A DNA stretch of 64,000 nucleotides from Reticulitermes speratus (Eukaryota > Arthropoda > Insecta > Blattodea > Rhinotermitidae). The stretch is from the NCBI GenBank assembly GCA_021186555.1, contig JAJKFL010000427.1, forward strand, positions 21,687,238 through 21,751,237, written 5' to 3'. Both the position numbers and the translations under genes were made by a program. Within the stretch, counting starts at the first letter, position 1. Every line of letters starts with the position of its first letter. Positions 55,501-61,442 of this stretch are shown in pieces. The notes below the pieces were generated by a model. It was not told the origin of the DNA. It made no database searches and was given only the letters and a program-made list of their open reading frames with translations.

Positions 55501-56892
55501 CTGGTCTTAACCACAAACGTTCTTTGCTCTTTCATTGACTGAGAATTCACTGCTGCCTGTGTCTTGTACGTCTTTAAAAGAGGATTAAACATGTTAAGAA
55601 GCATGCATACAGCCTAACTGTTTCGGTACATTCATTCCCATTTTGAGAACTGAAGTTCTCAGAGTTCTGACTTCTGGGATGTGGACACCATCCACCCTGA
55701 ACATGGAGTCAGTAAATGAATTTGTACCAGATTACACATACATATACCATTGTTCAGCTTACTGGTTACTGTCCTGTCACACAAAGACCCAGTTTTCATT
55801 CGAGACCATTCTGTGTGGGGTTATGTGGTGAAAAAGATAGCAATGGGGGCAGGTTTTACTCAGAGTACTTCGGTTTTTTTTCCTGCTAATATCGCTCCAC
55901 CAAAGTACCATAATTCATATTTCATCTGTCAACTATTGACACTGTAGTTAGCATCTACAGTGTTATTGAATAAAACACCCCCCCCCCCCCTTCCCCTCTG
56001 TCTGTCTGTCTGTCTGCTGACATTTCATTCACATACCACTGACGCTGTTTAATCTTTGCAATTGACAATGTCTTAAATGAAACACTTCTCATTTTCACGT
56101 CTATATGCCATCAACATCCACACACACACCAGAGACAATAATCTTTTCTCACTGAGTTTGCTTAGTTATTTCAATAATTGTCACACTTATTGATTGCAGT
56201 CCACTAAACACAAAATACATCTGTGTTCCAGTACTCTGTACAACTTTTGTTGAATGTTATCTTGCCCACTGAGACATTTAGCAGCTTACACTTGAAATGG
56301 AAGCAGAAATATCAGTATGCATCACACCAAGTGTTTGTTACTGTTGTCCAAAACTGGAATACTTTGATAAATTTTAATAAAATCTCCCCGACATCAGAGT
56401 TATTTGAAATCCATTCTAAGGTTCTCAAACTTTTAACTGGGGCAGATAGGTGGACAGAGAGACTAACATGTGAAGCCAATAGGCCCATTATTGCAACATT
56501 TTTCTGTCAATGTTTCAGGAACATTTTTAATATGTCTTTATGGCATGTAGACCAGAACAGCCAGTCCTGGAACATGAATTTGACCTTATTTTCAATAAAT
56601 ATCCATTGGATTTAATTCAGAGCTTGAAGTTTCAACCCTTGTGTGGTACTGGTGAGAGAGGACAGAACAAGGAAGTGCATGTAGAAAAATTTAATTTTGG
56701 TTTTCATGCCATTTATCTTGTATTGCTGTTCTGTAGGGGTGAAAGCGTCATCTATTTTCTTTTACAGCTTAAGTCTCGTGTAACATTTCACGAACAACTT
56801 ACTGCCTGTGTGCCTGCCACCACCCAATTATGAACTTGCACCTGGGACTGTCTGCACTGTGATTGGATGGGGTAAAAGAGAGGACAGAGATG
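28438..56892 (+). CDS. Corin: Corin-like transmembrane serine protease, partial gene
   Basis: Ten plus-strand exons (28438-28547, 32896-33028, 39578-39730, 42748-42867, 44719-44814, 46588-46732, 48241-48430, 49317-49504, 51615-51780, 56768-56892) encode, in order, a frizzled cysteine-rich domain, two LDL-receptor class A repeats, an SRCR-like domain and a trypsin-type catalytic domain. This mosaic is that of Corin, a type II membrane protease at the cell surface. His (SASHCVG) and Asp (HDNDVALF) of the triad are visible. The N-terminal membrane anchor and the Ser exon (GDSGGP) were not found. The exons 51615-51780 and 56768-56892 contain frame breaks. The substrate in insects is not deduced here. 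Confidence 0.85.
28701..28900. mobile_element. hAT-type MITE
   Basis: About 200 bases with terminal inverted repeats CAGGGGCGTCCAACC on the left and GGTTGGACACCCACG on the right. Flanked by imperfect 8-bp duplications AATCAAAT and AATTAAAT. These ends belong to a widespread hAT-type non-autonomous family. Confidence 0.8.
29415..29640. mobile_element. Foldback element with degenerate hammerhead core
   Basis: Arms TTAGACTGGTAAA and TTTACCAGTCGA are inverted around the centre. Inside, CUGAAGA at 29555-29561, a GAGGC/GCCUC stem and GAAUC (for GAAAC) at 29582-29586 resemble the hammerhead modules. The left end has the TCTTCTGGAATGT signature of the 41256 family. Confidence 0.45.
30693..30745 (-). 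ncRNA. Hammerhead-like module
   Basis: Minus strand: ACCC, core CUGAAGA (30736-30730), U, stem II GGCACU/AGUGCC, GAAAC (30713-30709), loop AUAU, GUA and the predicted cut, then GGGAC. Stem I has three G-C pairs. The core residues match the hammerhead consensus, with one extra U after A9. Confidence 0.5.
30795..30845 (+). ncRNA. Hammerhead-like module
   Basis: Plus-strand partner of the previous module: CUGAAGA at 30803-30809, stem II GGCACU/AGUGCC, GAAAC at 30826-30830, loop AUAA, GUA, then GGGAC. The first stem I pair is G against G, so stem I is weakened. Confidence 0.45.
30911..31219. repeat. 45-bp minisatellite, about 7 copies
   Basis: Unit of 45 bases starting CACGTTCGTAACGTGCGAGT and ending GCAGCTTTATA. 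Each unit contains ACGTTCGTAACGT, a near-palindrome, and CCCCACGTG. The period is a multiple of three without stops, which explains the long open frames on both strands. It abuts the foldback at 30643-30894. Confidence 0.93.
31220..32084. other. Corin-like intron, no gene seen
   Basis: AT-rich unique-looking sequence; no exon, SINE or inverted repeat recognised. Confidence 0.4.
32085..32375 (+). mobile_element. tRNA-derived SINE, family 1
   Basis: The head resembles a tRNA with an A-box-like GTGGCCGCGCGGTCTAAGG and a perfect B box GGTTCGAATCC at about 32140-32150, followed by an unrelated body. It is a SINE rather than a tRNA gene because the acceptor stem is not conserved and a long body follows. 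Confidence 0.7.
32513..32775 (+). mobile_element. tRNA-derived SINE, family 2
   Basis: A-box-like TAGCTCAGTCGGTATAG and B-box-like GATCGAATCC head a body with CCCACCCAGCCTCCTATAC. Related copies in this window are at 43640-44155 (split), 44275-44565, 46938-47235, 51918-52215 and 52625-52905. Confidence 0.75.
32896..33028 (+). CDS. Corin: Corin-like exon, middle of frizzled domain
   Basis: Acceptor TTGTTACAG, donor GTAAGGGT. Reads [20 protein letters not shown], then TPCRSICY, the strongly conserved centre of the frizzled CRD. Phase 0 in, phase 1 out. Confidence 0.93.
33550..33718 (-). mobile_element. tRNA-derived SINE, family 3
   Basis: On the minus strand the head reads CATGGCTCGGGCCGTTAG (A box) and the body GTGGGATTTGTGGACAAAGT. 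A second copy at 46262-46440 has a clearer B box. Confidence 0.65.
34405..34450 (+). ncRNA. Hammerhead-like core, partial
   Basis: CUGAAGA at 34416-34422, U, stem II GACGC/GCGUC, GAAAC at 34442-34446. The GU-A step and stem I are not recognisable. Wider inverted repeats (GCTGCCTTTAC and AAAGGCAG) surround it at about 34365 and 34477. Confidence 0.4.
34925..35205. mobile_element. Probable MITE with GTAGCTA/TAGCTACG ends
   Basis: Left end GTACGTAGCTACG and right end GAGCTACGCCCCTA are roughly inverted; internal GACGCCCAGGGCG and CTGGGGCGACCCC are also inverted. It includes a C10 tract. The superfamily is not determined. Confidence 0.45.
35601..35645 (-). ncRNA. Hammerhead-like module, 5-bp stem I
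   Basis: Minus strand: UCUCC, core CUGAGGA (35640-35634), U, stem II GGCUA with UAGCC, GAAAC (35615-35611), AU-GU-G, then GGAGA. Stem I UCUCC/GGAGA has five perfect pairs. The nucleotide at the cut site is G rather than A, C or U, which would block cleavage. Confidence 0.5.
35660..35706 (+). ncRNA. Hammerhead-like module
   Basis: CUGAGGA at 35668-35674, stem II GGCUA with UAGCC, GAAAC at 35693-35697, then AUGUGGGAG. Stem I keeps only about three pairs, and the cut-site nucleotide is G. Confidence 0.45.
36412..36460 (-). ncRNA. Hammerhead-like module in composite foldback
   Basis: Minus strand CUGAAGA (36451-36445), an imperfect stem II ACAAU/AUUGGU, GAAAC (36429-36425), then AUGUUGCC. Stem I is poorly paired. 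Confidence 0.4.
36714..37526. repeat. 30-bp satellite, about 27 copies
   Basis: Unit AACAACATAGCTAATATGTC followed by ACACTTTATT, 30 bases, highly uniform with a few shortened units. A period of ten codons without stops explains the long open frames on both strands. It sits exactly in the middle of the composite foldback. Confidence 0.95.
37640..37690 (+). ncRNA. Hammerhead-like module in composite foldback
   Basis: CUGAAGA at 37649-37655, then a weak stem and GAAAU at 37671-37675 in place of GAAAC. Mirror copy of the module at 36412-36460. Confidence 0.35.
38384..39296. mobile_element. TIR element of the GGYGCRTTYRCA family, with nested LINE
   Basis: Left end GGCGCGTTTGCACAG; right end, inverted, GCAGCGTGTTTGCATAAC. 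The inner sequence (TCTGTCTGTCTGTCGG, then a GACGGATTTTCATGA-like stretch) matches the copies at 53420-53882 and 57833-58333. A LINE fragment at 38578-39215 interrupts it. Confidence 0.6.
38578..39215 (-). mobile_element. LINE 3' fragment with (GAATA)n tail
   Basis: Minus-strand frames read the end of a LINE ORF2 with an RNase H-type region: [20 protein letters not shown], then [11 protein letters not shown], a Cys-rich motif typical of this group. On the plus strand the 3' end is AGAATAGAATAGAATAGAAT, the reverse of a simple-repeat tail. It is inserted in the TIR element around it. Confidence 0.8.
39578..39730 (+). CDS. Corin: Corin-like exon, end of frizzled domain
   Basis: Acceptor CTGACACAAG, donor GTGAGTCC. 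Reads [20 protein letters not shown], then [16 protein letters not shown]. Together with the previous exon it completes CYE-TKRRC. Phase 1 in and out. Confidence 0.92.
40235..40315. repeat. G12/C12 inverted tract
   Basis: A G12 run and a C12 run flank CAGCCGGGCTGCAGCA. A related arrangement, in inverse orientation, precedes the assembly gap at 61310-61342. It probably belongs to a repeat family with G/C-tract hairpins. Confidence 0.6.
40444..40915. repeat. 43-bp minisatellite, about 11 copies
   Basis: Unit GGAACTTGTCGATCGTGTAG plus GAAGGCTGCATTCAGCATGCACA, 43 bases. Variants alternate between GATCGTG and GGTCATG. It contains the near-palindrome TGCATTCAGCATGCA. Confidence 0.93.
41256..41436. 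mobile_element. Foldback element, GAGGATTC arms
   Basis: Arms of about 50 bases start TGAGGATTCAGGTCTTCTGG on the left and, inverted, TGAGGATTCAGTTCTTGTAGG on the right (about 75% identical). The centre has TGATGAAGG and GAAAC (41358), a weak echo of the hammerhead core. It belongs to the family also seen at 27110 and 29415. Confidence 0.6.
41460..42480. mobile_element. Tc1/pogo-type element with TACCGTATTTACTCG ends
   Basis: Flanked by TA on both sides. Terminal repeats CCGTATTTACTCGAATGCAC and, inverted, CCGCATTTACTCGAAGCCAA; subterminal GTCGTCTTAAATTCG and GTTGTCTTATATTTGG. These ends are typical of a widespread pogo-like family. No transposase was recognised in the 1-kb interior. Confidence 0.75.
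42748..42867 (+). CDS. Corin: Corin-like exon, first LDLa repeat
   Basis: Acceptor TCTGTTTTAG, donor GTAACACA. Reads [20 protein letters not shown], then [17 protein letters not shown]: six cysteines and the calcium-binding D-x-SDE motif. Confidence 0.95.
43063..43106 (-). ncRNA. Hammerhead-like module, best consensus match
   Basis: Minus strand: UCCC, core CUGAAGA (43100-43094), U, stem II GGUC-GAAG-GACU, GAAAC (43080-43076), loop ACGU, GUA (ends 43069), predicted cut, then GGGGUA. Stem I pairs CCC/GGG, then U-G and A-U. All conserved core nucleotides are intact, with one extra U after A9, and the cut-site nucleotide is A. It is the best candidate for an active ribozyme. Confidence 0.6.
43640..44155 (-). 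mobile_element. SINE family 2, split by a foldback
   Basis: Left part (43640-43868) has GGCTGGTTGGGCCCCAGAGCC and CCATGAAGGC-like sequence, right part (44068-44155) the tRNA-like head in inverse orientation ending near GCCATTTTACTCACTGAACT. The foldback 43868-44066 separates them. Confidence 0.6.
43868..44066. mobile_element. Foldback element with GTTTCGGGACAACG centre
   Basis: Arms contain CTTCTGGGATATTAAG and GGTAATTGTTTATCAACG, inverted on the other side. The centre resembles a decayed hammerhead module: UUAAAGA, U, GGGAC with GUCCC, GAAAC, GUCG, GUA. A second copy is at 60543-60775. Confidence 0.72.
44275..44565 (+). mobile_element. SINE family 2 copy
   Basis: Plus-strand copy with tRNA-like box GTTTGATTCCTGG, GGGCCCACCCAGCCTTCTATT and a body ending GTGGAGCTATACCTTC. 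Confidence 0.65.
44719..44814 (+). CDS. Corin: Corin-like exon, second LDLa repeat
   Basis: Acceptor TTCTTGCAG, donor GTAAGTTG. Reads [20 protein letters not shown], then PWGQDERNC. Cys spacing and the acidic cluster are those of LDLa. Confidence 0.93.
46262..46440 (-). mobile_element. SINE family 3 copy
   Basis: Minus strand: A box TGGCTCAGATGGTTAG and B box GGTTCAAACCC, then CACGTGGGATTTCTGTTGG, as at 33550-33718. Confidence 0.75.
46588..46732 (+). CDS. Corin: Corin-like exon, SRCR part 1
   Basis: Acceptor TTTATAG, donor GTAAGTAC. Reads [17 protein letters not shown], then ICSQMGYM. This is the W..VC and C..LGY pattern of a group A SRCR-like domain. Phase 1 in, 2 out. Confidence 0.88.
46938..47235 (-). 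mobile_element. SINE family 2 copy
   Basis: Minus-strand copy: GTTGTCCCTGTGCATGCC at the tail end, GGCTGGGTGGGCCCCAG in the body, and the tRNA-like head at the right. Confidence 0.65.
48241..48430 (+). CDS. Corin: Corin-like exon, SRCR part 2
   Basis: Acceptor TTTTACCACAG, donor GTAACATT. Reads [14 protein letters not shown], and ends MLSCPAQIT. The frame is open over 190 bases, phase 2 in and 0 out. Confidence 0.85.
48480..49075. repeat. Degraded repeat in intron
   Basis: Contains TGGATTTTCATAAAATTCGG, and a plus-strand reading [20 protein letters not shown]. It resembles widespread insect repeats but I could not place it in a class. Confidence 0.35.
49317..49504 (+). CDS. Corin: Corin-like exon, protease activation site and His
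   Basis: Acceptor CTCATTTTAG, donor GTAAGTAT. In phase with the previous exon it reads [20 protein letters not shown], then [14 protein letters not shown] is the activation cleavage site and H the catalytic His. The first bases in another frame read [11 protein letters not shown], as expected for the linker Cys in this family, which hints at compensating indels. Confidence 0.9.
49731..50345 (+). mobile_element. Mariner-family transposase, decayed
   Basis: Plus-strand frames read [16 protein letters not shown] and [16 protein letters not shown] at the start, and [11 protein letters not shown], then [14 protein letters not shown] toward the end, with several stops and frame changes. These match the N- and C-terminal parts of a mariner transposase. 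The DDE middle is mostly lost. Confidence 0.72.
50378..50605. repeat. About 74-bp tandem repeat, 3 copies
   Basis: TCCAGAAACTGTTTGGTCAC recurs with changes near 50381, 50455 and 50529, each followed by TTGTGTCATATTATTCAG. Confidence 0.8.
51615..51780 (+). CDS. Corin: Corin-like exon, catalytic Asp; two frame breaks
   Basis: Acceptor TTTTTACAG, donor GTATGTAA. Reads [16 protein letters not shown], then a shift at an A6 run (about 51698), then MKVQRVVN, another shift near 51725, then [17 protein letters not shown]. The D of HDNDVAL is the catalytic Asp. Each shift is one base. Confidence 0.82.
51918..52215 (-). mobile_element. SINE family 2 copy
   Basis: Minus-strand copy: ACCATGAAGGCATATGGGGG, AGCTTCAGCCCAGGCTGC and a tRNA-like head at the right end (about 52150-52215). 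Confidence 0.65.
52625..52905 (-). mobile_element. SINE family 2 copy, well preserved head
   Basis: Minus strand head: A-box-like TAGTTGGTATAGCAACTTGC and B box GGTTTCGAACCCTGG. Body contains GGCCCTGAGGCCCACAAAGC. The best preserved polymerase III boxes of this family in the window. Confidence 0.75.
53420..53882. mobile_element. TIR element of the GGYGCRTTYRCA family
   Basis: Left end GGCACGTTCGCAAAATTG; right end, inverted, AGGTACATTTGCATAATC. The interior has TCTGTCTGTCCGTCC and ATGGAACAACTCGGC. Non-autonomous. Confidence 0.65.
54190..54235 (-). ncRNA. Hammerhead-like module, PLE 3' side
   Basis: Minus strand: UUCAC, core CUGAAGA (54228-54222), stem II AAAGCA-GUC-UGCUUU, GAAAC (54203-54199), then GUUGUGUUUG. 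Core boxes match the consensus; stem III and stem I are less clear (CAC can pair with GUG). Confidence 0.45.
54654..54885 (-). pseudogene. GIY-YIG endonuclease of a Penelope-like element
   Basis: Minus strand reads [20 protein letters not shown], then after a frame change [18 protein letters not shown] and [11 protein letters not shown]-x-CG..YIG..G is the GIY-YIG motif with the Cys pair typical of Penelope-like elements, and the A.H..E.GH.I block is its C-terminal half. In-frame stops and at least one shift show decay. A long G tract (about 54638-54653) follows the domain. Confidence 0.82.
55366..55407 (+). ncRNA. Hammerhead-like module, perfect 5-bp stem I
   Basis: UAUAC (55366-55370) pairs perfectly with GUAUA (55403-55407). 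Core CUGACGG (A9 to G), U, stem II GGCC/GGCU, GAAAC (55393-55397), AU, GUA and the predicted cut at 55402/55403. Everything but A9 fits. Confidence 0.5.
56223..56615 (+). other. Unassigned 130-codon open frame in intron
   Basis: An open frame starting with a non-ATG codon, rich in Asn/Thr/Phe, including [15 protein letters not shown]. It looks like a remnant of a repeat rather than an exon: no splice sites fit and no domain was recognised. It lies directly before the last recognised Corin-like exon. Confidence 0.3.
56768..56892 (+). CDS. Corin: Corin-like exon, one frame break
   Basis: Acceptor TCTTTTACAG, donor GTGAGTAT. Reads [11 protein letters not shown], then after one extra base [18 protein letters not shown] and [10 protein letters not shown]. 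It follows the catalytic Asp exon in frame (VALFQ-LKSRV). The Ser exon should follow but was not found before the gap at 61343. Confidence 0.88.
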
Positions 56893-56902
56893 GTGAGTAT
56901 TG

Positions 56903-57160
56903 GCAGTACAGAATCTACTGTATAGTGTCTGCAGTACATCATCTGCTGTATAATGCCTGCAGTACAGCATCTGCTGTATGGTGCTGATGTACGTATCTGC
57001 TGTATAGTGTCTGCAGTATAGCATATGCTTTATAGTGTCTGTAATACAGTATCTGCTGTATGTTTCTGCAGTACAATATCTGCTGTAGTGTCTGCAGTAC
57101 AGCATCTATTTTATAGTGTCTGCAGTACAACATCTGCTGTATAGCGTCTGCGTACAGTAC
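56903..57160. repeat. About 28-bp imperfect minisatellite
   Basis: Roughly nine diverged copies of CTGCAGTACAGCATCTGCTG followed by TATAGTGT, directly downstream of the Corin-like exon donor. Confidence 0.85.
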
Positions 57161-57832
57161 TTCCTGTGTCTGTGAAACAGTTTGCCTCCATTCTGTTTAT
57201 TGTCTGTCCTCATACACATGTTCATTTAACACTGGATTCACAGTGAAGAAATGGCGAAACAGAATTCTGATATTTTTCATCAACTCTTCTCTCCTGTCTT
57301 GTGGGGGCTGTGTCAATGTGCCACATCGTTCAACTACCTGAGGTAAAACTTACGGTTTCAGGATGACATTTTTTTCCAGAAGTAGAGCAAGGAATGGTCT
57401 TAAACTGTATTCCTGAAATTGTACTTGACACCATGCACAATAAGCGCACACTCATGTCTCACTGTGGTCACTACACTTTTTCCTGTGCTTCTCACCATAC
57501 ACTTCCTACTGCAGAGAGGGTGCCGGATTGATCAATTATGACAGGTAAAAGTGGGTGCAAGATCAGGCGCATGGCTTAGCTAAAACAAAGGAGGCACAGA
57601 TCCCTTCTTATTGCCTAGCCTCCATTGTCTAGTATCACTCTGAAGCAGGAAAAAACAAAAGTATGGCACTGTATCAGAAATTCTGGAAGGGAAAGGGAGC
57701 TGTAAACCTCAATAATACCTTTCTGGATCCCTGTTATTAAGACATTTTTTTTACTCTTTAGTGTACAGAACTCACCTTTTACATTTGTGCTAGACCTATT
57801 AAGTTAATGCTGTTTATAGGGGTATAACTTTT

Positions 57833-58333
57833 AGGTGCATTCACAAAATTGCCCAAAAAGCGATAATTTGCCTTGTCACGTCTGTCTGTCCATTTCCCTC
57901 AGCATGGAACGACTGGGCTCCCACTGGATGATTTTAATGAAATTTTTAAAATTTGATTATTTTTCGAAAATCTGTCGAGGAAATTCAAGTTTCATTAAAA
58001 TCTGACAAGAATAATGGGTACTTTACATGAAGACCTATGTTACAGTTATGATATATCTCACTGAATTCTTCTTTTTGAATGAGAAATGTTTCAGACAAAA
58101 ATTATTGAAAACTCAAAAAACACATTTATGTTTTTTTCCAAAATCGTGCCGTTTATGAGATAAAAGTTGAAAAATATGGTACAGCCAGACAGGCCACAGA
58201 TGACAATGAATATACGCAGAATAGATGCAAGTTGCATACTGGAAACTAAGGAAATAATACACACACACTCATAATATTTATTACTTACTGTTTTTTCCAT
58301 GGCAACACAAAGGTTATGTGAACGCACCTCAGT
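57833..58333. mobile_element. TIR element of the GGYGCRTTYRCA family
   Basis: Left end GGTGCATTCACAAAATTGCC; right end, inverted, AGGTGCGTTCACATAACC. Interior has GTCTGTCTGTCC and TCCCACTGGATGATTTTAAT. The clearest TIRs of the three copies in this window. Confidence 0.7.
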
Positions 58334-59998
58334 GTTACATTAACGTACATTGGGTGTCTTTTGTATCAAGACTTTGATGATGATGTGATCTCACAGCATC
58401 CGAGTATGAGCCAGCTGTGATGAAGTGCAAAGGGCCCAGTACTGAATCGTGACTTATGCAAAGCGGGGGCTTCATCTTCGAGACCTGATTCAACTTTAAA
58501 TTTTTAAAACACTCAAAAAAATATAGAGTTAATTTTAGCGTTAAAATTAAATTTCACTAGGATAATAGACACTCCCAGAATAGTGAAAACCCTGTTTTCT
58601 TTTGGGAAAGATACACCCCTTCATCATATATTCACGAATGAAAACCACTTACATGAAAAGTCAGCTTTAATATTCTTTCCTTCTCTTTAAAAATTCATTT
58701 TGTTTTTAAACAATTCAATTTCAGCAATTTTACAATGCAAACATGAAGGGAAAAAAAAGTTATGAAACGTGCAAACATCCTTGGCTGTCAATGAGTAGAA
58801 GGATAACCTTCGGGATTTCACACGGTAGGATCAACTTTAAACAACACAGTGTGAAAAACCATATCTTTTGGGAATAATAATGCAACACACAAATGCTATT
58901 AAAATAACATAAGCCTAATGTTTCCATGGAGTAAGATCATACACCATAGCTGTAAAAAAGTGGAACCTGTGCAGGAAAATACCTTGCACTGTTTTGCATG
59001 TTGTATTTTACATAATTTGTCATGGTGTCAAACTTAACTGATAATGAAGAAATCAGACGAGATGAGACGGGTTGGGCAACCCTGTATCACTAGTATAAAA
59101 TGCAACAGTATCTCTTCAATGGAAAAATATCTATATATGTGTAAGTATATTTTTAGAGCTAAATATCAGGTATAATGTTGCTCCTTCTGCTTATCTGAAT
59201 GATAAATATATTTTGTCATTGTTGTGGCAACAAAAACATATGCCTTTAAATTAAATGATAGAAGAATTAAACAATCCCTTACTTGCATTAGACATACTGA
59301 GATGACTGTTGATACTTGCTAAGGAGTGTCCAGTAATTTTGTAAAATGAGATGTACTGTTGTCAAGAAACTGATAAAGAAAATGTTTTAAATTAATTGCA
59401 GTTGTTTTAACTCAGTGATGAAAACACACACTGTCTATCAGGGCCGTCCAAAAAGCTTTGAGGCCTCCCTAGTAATTGGTTTTGCAATCATACTGATCTA
59501 TCTCCAATTGTATATCCTGTCATCTCTCCTCAGTCTCCTTTACTCCCCTGCACCTCACCACATAAGCTCATTGCTTTTCTAGAAAGTTCGGTCAAGCCCA
59601 CAGAAGCATTTAAATTTATAAGAATACCAAGTTTTAGTTAAAATATTTCTCGTACGGAAGAAATTCGTTGCAATAACAATAAATCTAAGCAACGGCATCA
59701 ACTGGGTAGGGTTAGTACTCTGCATGAACATTAAAGTCTGTCAGGATACCACGCGGTGTCACGAAGTATTAAGGGCACGCCACAAGTAGGCGCGGGTGTA
59801 TGTAGGCAGGACGGGAGGGTAACTATGCGCATGCGCACTGCATTGTCATTGAACACTATTCCCCTCTCATAGGCATAATTTGTCTAATTTCATTCCCCTA
59901 TAGCGCAGGTAACTGGACTGACGTTTTCAGGATGGAGTGTAATGCAAGTTCCTCCGGTTCTGGCTGTCCAGCTCTGATTTCTAGTGGCGTGTCCATGG

Positions 59999-60050
59999 TG
60001 TTTAGTTACGTTTCGGAGGAGGATGCTGCCTCCATCTTCAGGGTACTCCA
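59999..60050 (-). ncRNA. Hammerhead-like core
   Basis: Minus strand: GUACC, core CUGAAGA (60041-60035), U, stem II GGAGG/CCUCC with a 9-base loop, GAAAC (60014-60010), then GUAACUAAAC. Stem III and stem I are not clear. Confidence 0.4.
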
Positions 60051-60542
60051 CGAAGATTAATGCAATACCCTGATAATCAAACAGCCAGTTCCTCTGACAT
60101 GTAACGACAACACCATACAACATGGTCTTGTACCGGATCGGCCTTAACACTCCTTAGCATATTAATTAAACTGACATATCTGAAACAGCCTGTGAACTTG
60201 TCATGAGCAAGGAAAGTGGCTTGATTCAATAGGCAGAGATATCACTTTGCAATATCATGAGAACTGGTTGGTTCAGAGATACTAAAATGGTTCAGCAACT
60301 ACGGGTGGACCAAATAACTCCACTTCGACCTTTTCAGCATGTTCACCTTTCCTTGTCAACACACCTCTTCTCTCTCCACAGATGATACAAGTGTCGCAAA
60401 CTTACCTCATGCTCCTGCTTCTTTGTTTCTCTTATTTTGTTGCCGTTCACATTTTCTGAAATTAATACGGAGGGAGCCAAAGTCACTGTGTACCTATACT
60501 ACAAACGACAGAACTGCGTCATTCTTAGTATTAAACGTTACA

Positions 60543-60775
60543 ACACAAGACGTAGATCTGCGCTCTTCTGGGATATTACGCTGGCGTCGTGAGGTAATTG
60601 TTTACCGACCTTTCGGGACAACGATCGGTCCCATCTTCACTACTCGACTCATGACCCGTAAAGATGGGACCGATACGTTGTCCCGAAACGTCGGTAAACA
60701 ATTACCACACGACGCCGCGTAATATCCCAGAAGATCGCAGATCTCATCAACATCGCGGCGGAAGCCTGAAATCAA
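60543..60775. mobile_element. Foldback element, second copy of the 43868 family
   Basis: Arms carry GATCTGCGCTCTTCTGGGAT and its inverse, then GGTAATTGTTTACCGAC and its inverse. The centre has two opposed modules: GUGAAGA with GGGAC/GUCCC and GAAAG on the minus strand (60590-60640), and GUAAAGA with GAAAC, GUCG, GUA on the plus strand (60655-60700). Both have decayed cores. Confidence 0.78.
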
Positions 60776-61342
60776 CATAAGACGTGTAGCTGCAAGTCTA
60801 CTAGCACGTGGGGTTCATTTCCAACATTTCTTGTAAGTCAGGTGAGTATAAGAAAATGTATTTGTATTAACGTACTGGTACACTGAATATGCTCATCGTC
60901 TACAAAAGGTTCACAGTGACGTTTAGCTCACTCTGTATAAATTTTATGTTTCGCTGTACAGAAAAGCATGGAGTATTGGATCAGACGCCTACCTGACATT
61001 CTCATATTCCTTTCCTATAGAGCAAGTGCGTAACTCCGTCGATTACCTAGTAGAAAATTGGTTTCCAGCACCTTAACGGTTGTTACACCGCCATACATGC
61101 ACATCGCACCACTCGTGACTTTTTTTTTACAGTGCAGCCAACGGCCACTTCCCCAACAAATTTTCCCTTGACGTCTGCATTTCCCAACATGGAGAATTTA
61201 ACTGAACAAAAAATTGAAATAAGAATTTTTTTCAAAGATCTTCACAGGCAGGTACTTGTAATATTCCTATAAAACATACAAATGGGTTCCAGAAGCGCAC
61301 CGGAAGGGGGGGGGGGGATAGTCAGACTGCAGCCCCCCCCCC

Positions 61343-61442
61343 NNNNNNNNNNNNNNNNNNNNNNNNNNNNNNNNNNNNNNNNNNNNNNNNNNNNNNNNNN
61401 NNNNNNNNNNNNNNNNNNNNNNNNNNNNNNNNNNNNNNNNNN
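61343..61442. other. Assembly gap, 100 N
   Basis: Exactly 100 Ns, the usual placeholder for a gap of unknown size. It separates a G/C-tract hairpin from a satellite array, both hard to assemble, so adjacency across it is uncertain. Confidence 0.98.

Larger units (their letters stand above)
57161..61342. other. Intron or spacer, no exon recognised
   Basis: I looked for a trypsin Ser exon (GDSGGP) and found none. Contents: a TIR element (57833-58333), a hammerhead-like core (59999-60050), a foldback (60543-60775) and a G12/C10 tract before the gap. The rest is unassigned AT-rich sequence. Confidence 0.45.
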
